45,007 nt of DNA from an uncultured Aquimarina sp. (GCA_947498595.1 CANMKX010000032.1:1-45007); one strand, 5' to 3'. Shown: positions 14,158 to 23,532, counted from the first letter of the stretch. The notes: generated from the letters alone by a model not told the origin. Translations and numbers: made by a program.

Positions 14158-14708
14158 TCTTCTGGTTCAAATGAATATTCAGCATTTTTACCTACTGTGC
14201 CTTTAAAAAATGAATACATTTCTTTAAAATCTGCGGCTACGTCATCTGTTGGATAAAATGGTTTTGAAATTTTATTTTGCTTTGCTCCAAAATCAAAAGT
14301 AACCATAACAATAGGTACGTTTGCAGCTTTTGCTATATAGTAAAACCCTGTTTTCCATTCTTTTACTTTTTTACGCGTACCTTCTGGTGCTAGAGTTAGG
14401 CGCATTTCGTCTCGTTTCTCGAATTCTTTAGCAATGGCTTCTACTTTGTTTTGTCCGCTAGTTCTATCTAAAGCTATTCCTCCTACTTTTCTAAAATACC
14501 ATCCAAAAGGACCCGTAAACAGTTCCTTTTTTCCCATAAAATTCATCTGTAGGCCAACAATTTTACGCAATAAAAGTCCCATATAGAAATCATGCCAGCT
14601 TGTATGGGGAACCGCTATAATAACAAATTTCTTTAAATCTGTAGAGAAATCCCCCACAATTTTCCATCCTAAAATCTTATAATATATAAACGATGCCAAT
14701 TTTTTCAT
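14154..14708 (-). CDS. Lysophospholipid acyltransferase-family protein (PlsC-like)
   Basis: 184 residues. It has the acyltransferase active-site block H-x4-D in VPHTSWHDFYMG (about 34-45), the acceptor-site region FGWYFRKVGGIALDRTSG and the block LTLAPEGTRKKV (EGTR). It has no long membrane anchor beyond a hydrophobic N-terminal region. It closes a three-gene unit with KdnB-like and KdsB genes (gaps of 10 and 9 nt). A role in lipid A, lipopolysaccharide or envelope lipid acylation is therefore possible, though the acceptor cannot be read from the sequence. Confidence 0.85.
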   Translation of the reverse strand: MKKLASFIYYKILGWKIVGDFSTDLKKFVIIAVPHTSWHDFYMGLLLRKIVGLQMNFMGKKELFTGPFGWYFRKVGGIALDRTSGQNKVEAIAKEFEKRDEMRLTLAPEGTRKKVKEWKTGFYYIAKAANVPIVMVTFDFGAKQNKISKPFYPTDDVAADFKEMYSFFKGTVGKNAEYSFEPED

Positions 14709-14718
14709 AGAAGTCTTT

Positions 14719-15810
14719 TTATAATTTTCTATACAATGCTTTTATTTTTTCCGCATTGATTTTTGATTCCCAATCTTTTCCTAAAGCATTTTCCCATAAG
14801 GGAGTTAAACTAAGAGCTACAGCAGTCATTGTATCCAATTGTTCTTCTGTAACATCTTTACACACCCCTTGCGGTATTTCGATTTGATGTAGTTCTTTCA
14901 TTTTCTTAAAAACGGCTACTCCTTCTGGATAATACGCTTCTAATTTATCAAAAACAATACAATTTCCGATACCGTGCTTTGTTCCTAAAACATACGATAA
15001 ACCATAGCTCAATGCGTGTGCTACTCCTACTTGAGAATATGCTATACTCATTCCGCCATGCCAAGAAGCCATCATCAATTTAGCATCTGATGCTGCTTTG
15101 GATAAATCATTTTCTAAAAAAATTTCCTCACACAATGCTAATGCTTTTTCTCCATAACTCTGGCTAAAAGCATTCAAATAAGAACCTGTTAATGATTCTA
15201 TACAGTGGATATAACAATCCATCCCTGTATAAAACCACTGATTTTTAGGAACATCTTGTATCAACTCAGGGTCTAAAACTACTTGATCGAATGGCGTATA
15301 ATCTGAATTGATTCCTAATTTACGAATAGGCCCTGTTAATACTGTGGTTCTTGAAACTTCGGATCCTGTTCCAGAAATAGTAGGAATTCCGACATGATAC
15401 AAGGCTGGATTTTTTACCAAATCCCATCCTTGATACGCTGCTGCACTTCCATTATTTTTTAATAATATACTTACAGCTTTCGCTAAGTCTAATACAGAAC
15501 CTCCACCTACTCCAATAATACCACTAGGTAATTCTGGATACTCTTTTTGTATTTGTTTTATCAATGTATCTACTTGGCTTGTTTTGGGTTCTTCTAGTGT
15601 AGAAACAAAGAGTATTTGATCACCAGCTATTAATTTTATTTTATCAAGAAAGACAGTATTTGTTTCAAAAACTGAATCAATTAAATAAATAAACGGGGAA
15701 TCGTCTATACGTTTTTCTGATAATATCTCAGGCAATTGATGAATACTTCCTTCACCAAAAACCACACGAGGTACCATAGGAAAATTCCTGTATGTAGTAT
15801 GTAAACTCAA
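14719..15810 (-). CDS. kdnB: Iron-containing alcohol dehydrogenase, probably Kdo 8-oxidase (KdnB-like)
   Basis: 363 residues of the group III iron-dependent dehydrogenase family. The nucleotide-binding GVGGGSVLDLAKAVSILL motif (about 100) is followed by TISGTGSEVSRTTVLTGP. Metal ligands are expected in GMDCYIHCIESLTGSY (Asp, His), GVAHALSYGLSYVLG (His) and TKHGIGNCIVFDKL (His). It lies directly downstream of kdsB. In Shewanella, KdnB oxidises C8 of Kdo so that the aminotransferase KdnA can make 8-amino-Kdo before CMP activation. The specific call rests on this gene neighbourhood; kdnA is not in the window. A generic alcohol dehydrogenase is the alternative. Confidence 0.65.
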   Translation of the reverse strand: MSLHTTYRNFPMVPRVVFGEGSIHQLPEILSEKRIDDSPFIYLIDSVFETNTVFLDKIKLIAGDQILFVSTLEEPKTSQVDTLIKQIQKEYPELPSGIIGVGGGSVLDLAKAVSILLKNNGSAAAYQGWDLVKNPALYHVGIPTISGTGSEVSRTTVLTGPIRKLGINSDYTPFDQVVLDPELIQDVPKNQWFYTGMDCYIHCIESLTGSYLNAFSQSYGEKALALCEEIFLENDLSKAASDAKLMMASWHGGMSIAYSQVGVAHALSYGLSYVLGTKHGIGNCIVFDKLEAYYPEGVAVFKKMKELHQIEIPQGVCKDVTEEQLDTMTAVALSLTPLWENALGKDWESKINAEKIKALYRKL

Positions 15811-15819
15811 AAGATTGTA

Positions 15820-16566
15820 TTATTTTTCGATTATTCGTTTTGCTTTTTCTAAATCTTCTGGGGTATCTATTTCTACACCTTCATGGTGTGTTTCAATCAT
15901 CTTTATATTTTTTCCATATTCTAGATAACGTATACACTCAATTTTTTCAGCCGCTTCAAGTGTTCGCATTGGTAATTGGTAAAAATCTAATATTGCTTGT
16001 TTTCTAAACGCATAAATTCCTTTATGCTTATAATAAGTATGTGTTATTTCTTTATCTCTTGGATACGGTATCGGTGATCTAGAAAAATACAATGCATAGT
16101 TGTCTTTGTCTACGATTACTTTTACGCTATTAGGATTGGTCACCTCATCCCATTCTTTAAGAGGCGTCATCAAGCTCGCTAAATCTATTTTATCTGCATC
16201 TTCTTGATTAAAAACATCCAATACCTTTTCTAAGCTTTCGCGTTCTGTAAAAGGCTCATCTCCTTGAACATTTACTACGATATCAATATCCATATCTGCC
16301 ACAGCTTCTGCTATTCTATCACTTCCACATTCATGTTCTTTAATACTCATGATCGCTTCTCCTCCATAAGATATTATTTCATCATAGATAATAGTACTAT
16401 CGGTAACTACATATACTGCGTCAAAAAGTTGGGTTTCAACGGCAGCTTCATAGGTTCTTCGAATTACAGTTTTTCCGCCTAAATCTTGCATTAACTTCCC
16501 AGGAAATCGAGAAGCTGCATATCGAGCAGGAATCATGGCTATAGTTTTGAGCTTATTTTTTTTCAA
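15820..16566 (-). CDS. kdsB: 3-deoxy-manno-octulosonate cytidylyltransferase
   Basis: 248 residues, the standard KdsB length. Hallmarks are the N-terminal CTP loop [25 protein letters not shown], the GSDRIAEA motif, [10 protein letters not shown] with the metal-binding Asp, and [13 protein letters not shown]. It activates Kdo (or 8-amino-Kdo) to the CMP sugar for lipopolysaccharide core synthesis in the cytoplasm. First gene of the kdsB-kdnB-acyltransferase unit (gap of 9 nt to the next gene). Confidence 0.96.
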   Translation of the reverse strand: MKKNKLKTIAMIPARYAASRFPGKLMQDLGGKTVIRRTYEAAVETQLFDAVYVVTDSTIIYDEIISYGGEAIMSIKEHECGSDRIAEAVADMDIDIVVNVQGDEPFTERESLEKVLDVFNQEDADKIDLASLMTPLKEWDEVTNPNSVKVIVDKDNYALYFSRSPIPYPRDKEITHTYYKHKGIYAFRKQAILDFYQLPMRTLEAAEKIECIRYLEYGKNIKMIETHHEGVEIDTPEDLEKAKRIIEK

Positions 16567-16613
16567 GATTTACATTTTTTTGCAAGTTCAAAAATAATGC
16601 TTTTTAATTGGTT

Positions 16614-17180
16614 TTATAAGGTCTTCTTTCTAAATAGTTTTTTATAAAGTTTTCTAAAACCTAAAAATGTCAGAATCACTGCTACAATTCCTAAAATTGG
16701 TGCTATAATCGATACAACTGAAATAACTGTTGCTGTACCGGTTTCTACTGTAGATATCAGAGGGTTTGCCAATCCTCCTGTTGTAGCACTTGATGTTATT
16801 CTAGATGCTCCCATAGTACTTTTGATAGTTGCGGCAGTACCTCCTCCGGCTATAATCGCTAATGACCATGTTACTATGGGGTCCAAATTTGCAATCGTAG
16901 ATACCATTACAGCTGTACCTGCTATTGCAGCTAAAGGAATTGCTAAACTATCTAATAGATTGTCAAACCATGGAATATAATAGGCCAATATTTCTGCAAT
17001 TGTTGCTATCAATAAAACAAGCATTGTCATAAATCCTCCTAACCAAATCCAATTTTCGTTGAGTGAGATTATACCACAATAACTAGCGATACTTACGACC
17101 AATAATGGTAAAAACACTCTAAATCCAACGGATGCTGCTAAGCCTATTCCTAAACAAATACTAATTATGGTTTCCTGCAT
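16614..17180 (-). CDS. DUF4126 membrane protein
   Basis: 188 residues with about five hydrophobic segments. The first carries SICLGIGLAASVGFRVFLPL and a later one WSLAIIAGGGTAATIKSTMG, followed by the Gly/Ser/Thr-rich stretch ASRITSSATTGGLANPL that marks DUF4126. It ends with a basic tail (RKLYKKLFRKKTL). Function unknown; an inner-membrane location is expected. It starts 6 nt after the helicase stop on the same strand, so the two may be co-transcribed. Confidence 0.85.
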   Translation of the reverse strand: MQETIISICLGIGLAASVGFRVFLPLLVVSIASYCGIISLNENWIWLGGFMTMLVLLIATIAEILAYYIPWFDNLLDSLAIPLAAIAGTAVMVSTIANLDPIVTWSLAIIAGGGTAATIKSTMGASRITSSATTGGLANPLISTVETGTATVISVVSIIAPILGIVAVILTFLGFRKLYKKLFRKKTL

Positions 17181-17185
17181 TCTTT

Positions 17186-18613
17186 TTAGTTTTCAATAAA
17201 AAAATCGTCTTTGAAACCTATAAGATACAATTTATTTTTTGCGCGTGTTACGGCTGTGTATAACCATCTTAAATAATCTTTTGATATTCCGTCTGGTAAA
17301 TATGGTTGTTCTATAAATACAGTATCCCATTGCCCTCCTTGTGATTTATGGCAGGTTATTGCATAAGAGAATTTTACTTGCAATGCATTGAAATACTTAT
17401 TGTTTTTTACTTTTAAGAATTTTTTATATTTCGTTCGCTCATCTCCATAATCTTTCATTACTTCTTGATATAATCTATTAGATTCGTCATACGATAATGA
17501 TGGAGATTCTATATTTATGGTATCTAATAATAATACTGTTTCAAAAGGTTTTTGATTGGGATAATCAACCATCGTCACTTTCACTTCTGCAAATCTAAAG
17601 CCATATAATTCTTTTATCGCATAGATTTCTAGCACTTTAACAATATCACCATTTGCTATAAATCCAGCTTCACTTTTGGCGTCTAACCAGAAATAATTAT
17701 TTTTAACAATCATCAAGAAATCTCCTGCTGAGAGTTCGTCTTCTTGAAAAAGTATTCGAGATCGTATCTGCTTGTTATATGCATTTGCTCTTTTATTAGA
17801 ACGTACTACAATTGCAGTTTCTTCATGTCCTAGTTGCGCATAAGCATCATTTATCGCATCCATAATCTCATGGCCATCTACCAAACGTACTACATCTGCA
17901 AATCCTTTGGTATCAAATTGGAATGATTCATAAAAACCTTCATTCAACAAACCTCTTAACTCTGTAGCATTCATTAAAATCCCACTTCCTTCAGCTTGAC
18001 GTACTACTTCATTCAGCTCGATTTGAGTTACATCTTTATTAAATCCTAGTGATAATGTATCTGCTTCTAGCGCTGGGCTAACTTCTAATTTTACTGGTGG
18101 TAACTGCGCTGTATCTCCTATAAATAGGATCTTACATTTATGTCCAGAATATACATACATCATTAGATCATCTAATAGTGATCCGTTATCAAATAACTTA
18201 CTATCACTGGCTGTATCCGAAATCATTGAAGCTTCATCCACAATAAAGATAGTATTTCTACTTTTATTGGGTTTTAATTGAAAAGCCAAGCCTCCATTAC
18301 TACTTTTTTTAGGATAATAAATATTTCTATGTATTGTCTGTGCTTGTTTTCCCGAATAGTTACTTATTACCTTGGCAGCTCTCCCTGTTGGAGCTAATAA
18401 TACTGCATTTTTTTTTGCATTCCACAAATTCTTTACAAGTGTTCCTATCAAAGTTGTTTTACCTGTACCTGCATATCCTTTTAATAAAAATAAGGAATCC
18501 TTTGCATCAGATATTACAAATTCTGCTAACTTCTGGAGTACAATATCTTGTTTTAAAGTGGGAGTATGCGGAAAATCATTTTTCAACAATCTATAAAATT
18601 CCGTTTCCTTCAT
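17186..18613 (-). CDS. RecD-like ATP-dependent DNA helicase (SF1)
   Basis: 475 residues, shorter than RecD2, as in the flavobacterial AAA_30/UvrD_C_2 proteins. Walker A is FLLKGYAGTGKTTLIGTL (about 45), motif Ia follows in VLLAPTGRAAKVI, Walker B is TIFIVDEASMIS, motif III is ILFIGDTAQLPPV, and the C-terminal motifs are YAITCHKSQGGQWDTVFI and WLYTAVTRAKNKLYLIG. It should be a 5'-3' DNA helicase in repair or recombination. It is transcribed divergently from the DUF3822-rsmD unit, an order I associate with other Flavobacteriia. Confidence 0.9.
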   Translation of the reverse strand: MKETEFYRLLKNDFPHTPTLKQDIVLQKLAEFVISDAKDSLFLLKGYAGTGKTTLIGTLVKNLWNAKKNAVLLAPTGRAAKVISNYSGKQAQTIHRNIYYPKKSSNGGLAFQLKPNKSRNTIFIVDEASMISDTASDSKLFDNGSLLDDLMMYVYSGHKCKILFIGDTAQLPPVKLEVSPALEADTLSLGFNKDVTQIELNEVVRQAEGSGILMNATELRGLLNEGFYESFQFDTKGFADVVRLVDGHEIMDAINDAYAQLGHEETAIVVRSNKRANAYNKQIRSRILFQEDELSAGDFLMIVKNNYFWLDAKSEAGFIANGDIVKVLEIYAIKELYGFRFAEVKVTMVDYPNQKPFETVLLLDTINIESPSLSYDESNRLYQEVMKDYGDERTKYKKFLKVKNNKYFNALQVKFSYAITCHKSQGGQWDTVFIEQPYLPDGISKDYLRWLYTAVTRAKNKLYLIGFKDDFFIEN

Positions 18614-18694
18614 TGATTATGTGTAGTTATTGATAAAAATTCAAAGATAGTAATGATTTTTTCCTTATTAACTTTTACGATTAAAAAAAAATTG

Positions 18695-18702
18695 TAGATT
18701 TG
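18695..18702 (+). promoter_or_regulatory. Candidate -7 box
   Basis: TAGATTTG matches TAnnTTTG, 36 nt before the start of the following gene; no clear -33 TTG was found. Confidence 0.4.
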
Positions 18703-18738
18703 TGCAATACACTAATGTTTAAAAGCTAAATTATAATA

Positions 18739-19386
18739 ATGAGAATAGTTATTCAGTTAGTACTATGGGGAGTTATCGGATTATTAGGATACCTGGTATT
18801 TAATTCAGTAAACGGTCCTGTAGAATTCAATAAAGTTAAAAAGGTACGTTACGCAAAAGCCATCGAAAGCTTAAAAGATATAAGAAAAGCTCAATTAGCT
18901 CATAAAACTGTAACAGGTAAATTTGAAAAAGACTTTGATAAATTAGTAACATTTATCGATACTGCTAAGTTTACACTTACACAACGTAGAGATTCAAGTT
19001 TTGTACGTTTTAATAAAGTTTTAAAGATTGACGAACCTAAAGATACTGTAGTAGTTGATACATTAGGATACGCTTCTATTAAGGATTCTATTTTTGGAGG
19101 TACAAGTAGTTACAAAAAAATGATGAACATCCCTGTAGATGGAATCAACAAAAAGTTTGATATGGATGCAGGTTATGTTGTTAAAAATGAATTGAGAATT
19201 CCTGTATTTGAAGTTAAGGTTTCTAAAGACGTTTTATTACATGATCAAGATAAGGACTTACTTTTCCAAGAAAAAGAAGTTGTTTCTGTTGACGGAGTTA
19301 ATGGAGAATTCTTAAAAGTAGGATCTATGAACGAAGTAAATACAAATGGTAACTGGCCAAAATCTTATGGATCAAACGATCAATAA
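18739..19386 (+). CDS. Membrane-anchored conserved flavobacterial protein
   Basis: 215 residues. One N-terminal membrane segment (IVIQLVLWGVIGLLGYLVF) acts as an anchor. The periplasmic part contains a helix (FNKVKKVRYAKAIESLKDIR, then KAQLAHKTVTGKFEKDFDKL), with a layout like a pilin- or sensor-type domain, then strands. It ends NTNGNWPKSYGSNDQ. No name beyond conserved hypothetical. First gene of a three-gene unit with DUF3822 and RsmD. Confidence 0.75.
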   Translation: MRIVIQLVLWGVIGLLGYLVFNSVNGPVEFNKVKKVRYAKAIESLKDIRKAQLAHKTVTGKFEKDFDKLVTFIDTAKFTLTQRRDSSFVRFNKVLKIDEPKDTVVVDTLGYASIKDSIFGGTSSYKKMMNIPVDGINKKFDMDAGYVVKNELRIPVFEVKVSKDVLLHDQDKDLLFQEKEVVSVDGVNGEFLKVGSMNEVNTNGNWPKSYGSNDQ

Positions 19387-20191
19387 TACGATACAGCATA
19401 TATCATATACATTGTCCATTCAAATTAATTTGAATGGACTTTCTTTTTGCATTTCAAATTTTGATAACACTGCCATTGAAATTGAGCATGTTATTTTTGG
19501 AACGCAACTAAATCCTGAGCAAATTTTAGATAAAATCAAGTATTTATTTAAAAACACTCCCAGTTTTCAAAGAAACATTACTAAAGTAAATGTCATTTAT
19601 AATAATGATTTGTATACTACTGTTCCTAAAGCTTTATTTGACGAGGATTTATTAAGTGATTATCTAAAATACAATATTAAAATTTTAGAGAATGATTTTA
19701 TTGCATATGATGCTATGGAAAGCCATGACATTATGAGTGTTTACATACCCTATGTAAATATTAATAATTATTTTTTCGAAAATTTTGGTTCTTTCACCTA
19801 CAAACATGCATCTACCATATTAATTGATAATTTATTAATCACTGAAAAAAACAATGATAGCACTGTAGTATATGTACACATTGGATATCATAGTTTTGAT
19901 CTTATCATCATCAAAAACGGTAAACTACAGCTTTGCAATACTTATTATGCTGAAACAGAAGAGGATTTTTTATATTATCTTATGTTTGCTGCAGAACAAT
20001 TAAAACTTAATCCAGAAACTTTTGATCTTAAGTTTTTAGGAAACGTAGACAAAGATCATCCTTATTACACGATCGCTTACAAATACATTCGCAATGTATC
20101 CTTTGGAACTCGTAACAATCATATCAATGTATCTGATACATTACCTTCCATTGCTAAGCATCATGATTTTACATTATTAAGCAATTTTTAA
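19367..20191 (+). CDS. DUF3822 protein
   Basis: About 274 residues from the ATG at 19367 (MDQTINNTIQHISYTLSIQ), which I prefer to an upstream ATG at 19346 because the conserved part begins there. The fold suggests an ASKHA-like ATPase in two halves: LNGLSFCISNFDNTAIEIEH near the start and STVVYVHIGYHSFDLIIIKN with GKLQLCNTYYAETEEDFLYY later. DUF3822 proteins of Bacteroidota have this layout and usually precede rsmD. It overlaps the preceding gene by 20 nt and is 5 nt ahead of rsmD. Confidence 0.8.
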   Translation: MDQTINNTIQHISYTLSIQINLNGLSFCISNFDNTAIEIEHVIFGTQLNPEQILDKIKYLFKNTPSFQRNITKVNVIYNNDLYTTVPKALFDEDLLSDYLKYNIKILENDFIAYDAMESHDIMSVYIPYVNINNYFFENFGSFTYKHASTILIDNLLITEKNNDSTVVYVHIGYHSFDLIIIKNGKLQLCNTYYAETEEDFLYYLMFAAEQLKLNPETFDLKFLGNVDKDHPYYTIAYKYIRNVSFGTRNNHINVSDTLPSIAKHHDFTLLSNF

Positions 20192-20196
20192 TCAAT

Positions 20197-20751
20197 ATGC
20201 GAATTATTTCAGGTATACATAAAGGAAAACGATTACAGGCTCCTAAAAAGCTTCCTGTACGTCCAACAACAGACATGGCTAAAGAAGCTTTGTTTAATAT
20301 TTTAAATAATCATTATAGCTTTTCTAGAATTTCTGTTTTAGATCTTTTTGCCGGTACAGGTAATATAAGCTATGAGTTCGCCTCTAGAGGTACACAACAA
20401 ATTACTGCTGTTGATGCTCATTATGCTTGTGTAGGTTATATAAAGAGTACTGCTAAAGAACTAGATTTTTCTATTGATGCTATTAAAAGTGACGTTTTTA
20501 GCTATCTAGATAAAGTAAAACGTAATTCGGATATTATTTTTGCGGATCCTCCTTATGATTTTGAAAAAGAGATGTTTGCTAAAATACCTGAATTGGTTTT
20601 TAAACATAGCTTATTAAATGAAGATGGAATGTTAATTATAGAGCATGCTAAATACACATCCTTAGAAGATGTTCCTTTTTTTAGTCATTCTCGTAAATAT
20701 GGCGGATCTGTTTTTAGCTTTTTTACAACAAACAATGAAACAGTAGAATAA
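20197..20751 (+). CDS. rsmD: 16S rRNA (guanine966-N2)-methyltransferase
   Basis: 184 residues, the usual RsmD length. The N-terminus RIISGIHKGKRLQAPKKLPV with RPTTDMAKEALFNIL is diagnostic. The SAM site is VLDLFAGTGNISYEFASRG and the N-methyltransferase motif is IIFADPPYDFEKEMF (DPPY). It methylates G966 in 16S rRNA during small-subunit assembly. Its last codons form one arm of the terminator at 20728-20771. Confidence 0.95.
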   Translation: MRIISGIHKGKRLQAPKKLPVRPTTDMAKEALFNILNNHYSFSRISVLDLFAGTGNISYEFASRGTQQITAVDAHYACVGYIKSTAKELDFSIDAIKSDVFSYLDKVKRNSDIIFADPPYDFEKEMFAKIPELVFKHSLLNEDGMLIIEHAKYTSLEDVPFFSHSRKYGGSVFSFFTTNNETVE

Positions 20752-20771
20752 TCTACTGTTTCATTGTTTGT
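20728..20771. terminator. Bidirectional terminator overlapping the rsmD stop
   Basis: A perfect 20-bp stem (20728-20747 with 20752-20771) and a 4-nt loop. The TAA of rsmD is 20749-20751, so the left arm is coding. Convergent trmL ends at 20783 and can use the same stem. Confidence 0.85.
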
Positions 20772-20782
20772 CATATAATCTT

Positions 20783-21250
20783 TTATAGTTTTATCATTGC
20801 TTCGCCATGCACTTGACGTAAAGCTTCACCTATTGCAAAAGTTACAGAATTAGCCAGATTATAGCTTCTTACTTTACCTGTAGTAGGTATCGTTAGATAA
20901 TTTGTAAACTGACTTATAAACTCATCTGAGAGTCCCACAGATTCTTTTCCAAATACTAACCAATCTTCGTCTTGATATCTTTCTGCTAGATATGTTTTTG
21001 TTCCATGACTGCTAAACAGAAAAACTCTAGACATGTCAGTAATTTTCTTCATCCAACTGGCTACAGAATTGTATTCTACTAAATCTAAATCTTTCCAATA
21101 ATCCAGTCCAGATCGCTTTACTTGCTTGTCTGTTATCTCAAATCCCAAAGGATGGATTAGGTGCAATCTACAATTAGTACCTACACATAAACGACCAATA
21201 TTACCTGTATTATTAGGTATTTCTGGATGTACTAGAACTATATTAAGCAT
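20783..21250 (-). CDS. trmL: tRNA (cytidine34-2'-O)-methyltransferase
   Basis: 155 residues of the SpoU/SPOUT family, the short form (TrmL/YibK). Motif 1 is VLVHPEIPNNTGNIGRLCVG; motif 2 is DWLVFGKESVGLSDEF and motif 3 is IPTTGKVRSYNLANSVTFAI, which form the knotted SAM site. It modifies the wobble base of tRNA-Leu. Its start overlaps the end of the upstream gene by 8 nt. Confidence 0.93.
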   Translation of the reverse strand: MLNIVLVHPEIPNNTGNIGRLCVGTNCRLHLIHPLGFEITDKQVKRSGLDYWKDLDLVEYNSVASWMKKITDMSRVFLFSSHGTKTYLAERYQDEDWLVFGKESVGLSDEFISQFTNYLTIPTTGKVRSYNLANSVTFAIGEALRQVHGEAMIKL

Positions 21251-21815
21251 ACATTTCTGTTTTGAGTTCTTGTTTAATTTCTTGCAATGTTTTTTTGGTA
21301 TTAATCAAATCTGATATAACTCGTGCTCTTAACTCATTAATATCATAATCATAATACTTCGCCCATTTGTAATCTTCTAGCAGGTTTTTAATTTGCTTGA
21401 TAATTTTACGTGTAGCCTCAGCAGTTCGTATTACTGCTACTCCATCATATTCTTCATCTTCCTTATGCTTATAATCTACTTTTCCTTTTTCAAAATCAAC
21501 ATATACATAATATGAATCTGATGTATCACTCACATATTCCTTAAAATCCTCCCAAGCAGCAAACCCTAACCTTAAATCATCAATTTCTACTGGAAATTCT
21601 GAATCCAAACGCCATTTGCACTTTGCTGCTCTACCCCAATGATTTGACAGTCGATAAACACCTTTAGTAGTATAATAGTAACTACTTCCCGACTCGCTTC
21701 TATAATTGGGTTTACGTTTTCTTATTTTATATAATTCAATTCCTTTAAAAACACAATAGGTTTGATTAAAGAAATTATTCTTGTTATATTTTTTTATTTT
21801 TTTTGCTTCTTCCAA
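21243..21815 (-). CDS. Hypothetical protein coupled to trmL
   Basis: 190 residues, soluble, rich in charged and aromatic residues. A Tyr-rich central beta part (SSYYYTTKGVYRLSNHWGR, YYVYVDFEKGKVDYKHKEDE) is followed by a long helical tail (TRKIIKQIKNLLEDYKWAKY). No motif I know. Overlap of 8 nt with trmL suggests translational coupling; a link to tRNA or RNA is inferred from that alone. Confidence 0.65.
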   Translation of the reverse strand: MEEAKKIKKYNKNNFFNQTYCVFKGIELYKIRKRKPNYRSESGSSYYYTTKGVYRLSNHWGRAAKCKWRLDSEFPVEIDDLRLGFAAWEDFKEYVSDTSDSYYVYVDFEKGKVDYKHKEDEEYDGVAVIRTAEATRKIIKQIKNLLEDYKWAKYYDYDINELRARVISDLINTKKTLQEIKQELKTEMYA

Positions 21816-21996
21816 TTCCCCTAAATTTTCTGCAAAAATAACAGCATTTACTATCTTTTGATACTATTGATCTCTAAAAAAATATTAACAATTTTTTCTA
21901 TCAGGCTAATTTAACTTTTAAAAACTACATAAACAGTTATTAAAATTATTCAAGATTCTATAAACTAAAGCAATTAAGTAATAAATAGAAATATGG

Positions 21997-22025
21997 TTGC
22001 TGTAGTAATTAAATATCTATTTTTG
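21997..22025 (+). promoter_or_regulatory. Promoter of the DUF423 gene
   Basis: TTG (21997-21999), an 18-nt spacer, then TATTTTTG (22018-22025) matching TAnnTTTG, 40 nt upstream of the start codon. Confidence 0.55.
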
Positions 22026-22064
22026 TAAGATATTTTTTTACTATTCAATCCTAACTTAAAATTA

Positions 22065-22439
22065 ATGAATAATATCGCATTTATCTCAGGGAGTCTTTTT
22101 GGAATGTTAGCTGTTATTTTTGGTGCTTTTGGAGCCCACTATCTTAAAAATATTTTTTCTGAAGAATTATTAAAAAGCTTTGAAACAGGTGTTAAATACC
22201 AAATGTATCATGCTTTAATATTGCTAATCATTGGATACAATACTTCTGTTGGAATTAATACAACTTCAGTTTACTTTTTTATCATCGGAATTGTTTTATT
22301 TTCTGGTAGTATTTACGGTTTATGTCTTAGTAGTAGCAGTAAAGGTCACAAATGGAAGTTCTTAGGACCTATCACTCCTTTAGGTGGTTTGTTTTTAATT
22401 ATGGGTTGGGGAATGTTACTTTATAATTTTATTTATTGA
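22065..22439 (+). CDS. DUF423 membrane protein
   Basis: 124 residues with four membrane helices. The family pattern is seen in FGMLAVIFGAFGAHYLKN (first helix and loop), KYQMYHALILLIIG (MYHAL block) and FLGPITPLGGLFLIMGWGML (GPITPLGG block). Length and motifs are those of YgdD/DUF423. Function unknown; inner membrane. Start matches the family start. Confidence 0.92.
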   Translation: MNNIAFISGSLFGMLAVIFGAFGAHYLKNIFSEELLKSFETGVKYQMYHALILLIIGYNTSVGINTTSVYFFIIGIVLFSGSIYGLCLSSSSKGHKWKFLGPITPLGGLFLIMGWGMLLYNFIY

Positions 22440-22477
22440 GATCATCTTACTATCTTTTATTCCCCTAAAATCAAACC

Positions 22478-23446
22478 ATGCAACTACGTTTAATTATTGT
22501 TTTTATATTCTTTATTTCTAAAGGGTATTCGCAATTTGTCGAAATTCTAGATAAAACTCAAAAAACACCTGTTTCCTTCGCTACGATCTCATTTGGTAAT
22601 GGAAATGGTATTTTTGCAGATAGTCAAGGTACGTTCTATTTTTCTAAAAAATTATATACTGATATAGATTCATTATATATCTCTTCTATTGGTTTTAAAG
22701 AACTTAAAATTGCTACGAAAAACTTACCTAAACAATTATTTTTAACTCCTGATATTGCTACTTTAAAAGAAGTATATCTTACCAATAAGAAACAAGGAAA
22801 ATATCATACAGAAACAATTGCCCCTAAAACCCATGATGATTATTTTAAATGTTGGTTGCCTACTGTAGAATCCGAGATTGCAGTTTTTTTCCCTTCATCT
22901 CCTGATTATGATTCTAAAATATCTACTGTTTCCATACCTATAAAAAAAGAAGATAGTCATCACAGTCGCGGAAAAACACAACGCTTTTCTACCTTATTTA
23001 AAATGCAGTTTTATCATAATGATAATGGCAAACCTGGACAACGTTTATTACATGATCATATCATCTTTAAAATTACGGATAAAGACAAAAAAGTATACGA
23101 ATTATCTATTGATGATAAAGAAATTTTTATCCCAAAAGATGGTATTTTTATTTCCATACAAGTTTTAGGATACACCGATAAAAAAGGAGAATTACAGAAA
23201 TCTCCTAAATATCACGTTGTCAAAACCAATCGAGGAATTGTAAAAGTATCCACTACATTTCGTCCTTTATTGCCTTTTACTCAAAAATTTAAGGAGGATA
23301 GAACTTTTGTTCGTAGAATATTTTATAAAAATAGAGCGTGGCAAAAATTTGATGCAACTTATAATGATACTAATAATTTAGTTTTAAGTAAATTTAATAA
23401 CTATGGTCTTGGTATAAAACTTCATCACTACAAGAAGATTGATTAA
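22478..23446 (+). CDS. Secreted protein with carboxypeptidase-like regulatory domain
   Basis: 322 residues, signal peptide (MQLRLIIVFIFFISKGYSQ). Residues about 20-105 form a CarboxypepD_reg-like beta sandwich with VEILDKTQKTPVSFATISF, GIFADSQGTFYFSKK and DSLYISSIGFKELKI, as seen at the front of TonB-dependent transporters and other Bacteroidota surface proteins. The remaining part (about 110-322) has no motif I recognise; it is rich in strands and charged residues. Probably exported to the periplasm or outer membrane. It is in line with the DUF423 gene (38-nt gap) and may share its promoter. Confidence 0.78.
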   Translation: MQLRLIIVFIFFISKGYSQFVEILDKTQKTPVSFATISFGNGNGIFADSQGTFYFSKKLYTDIDSLYISSIGFKELKIATKNLPKQLFLTPDIATLKEVYLTNKKQGKYHTETIAPKTHDDYFKCWLPTVESEIAVFFPSSPDYDSKISTVSIPIKKEDSHHSRGKTQRFSTLFKMQFYHNDNGKPGQRLLHDHIIFKITDKDKKVYELSIDDKEIFIPKDGIFISIQVLGYTDKKGELQKSPKYHVVKTNRGIVKVSTTFRPLLPFTQKFKEDRTFVRRIFYKNRAWQKFDATYNDTNNLVLSKFNNYGLGIKLHHYKKID

Positions 23447-23532
23447 AGAACTTCCTTAAAAATTTTCTAATTAACACTTTTGAAACTTTAACAAAATCGC
23501 ATTCAAGGAAGTTCCTATATTTTTAATTTAAT

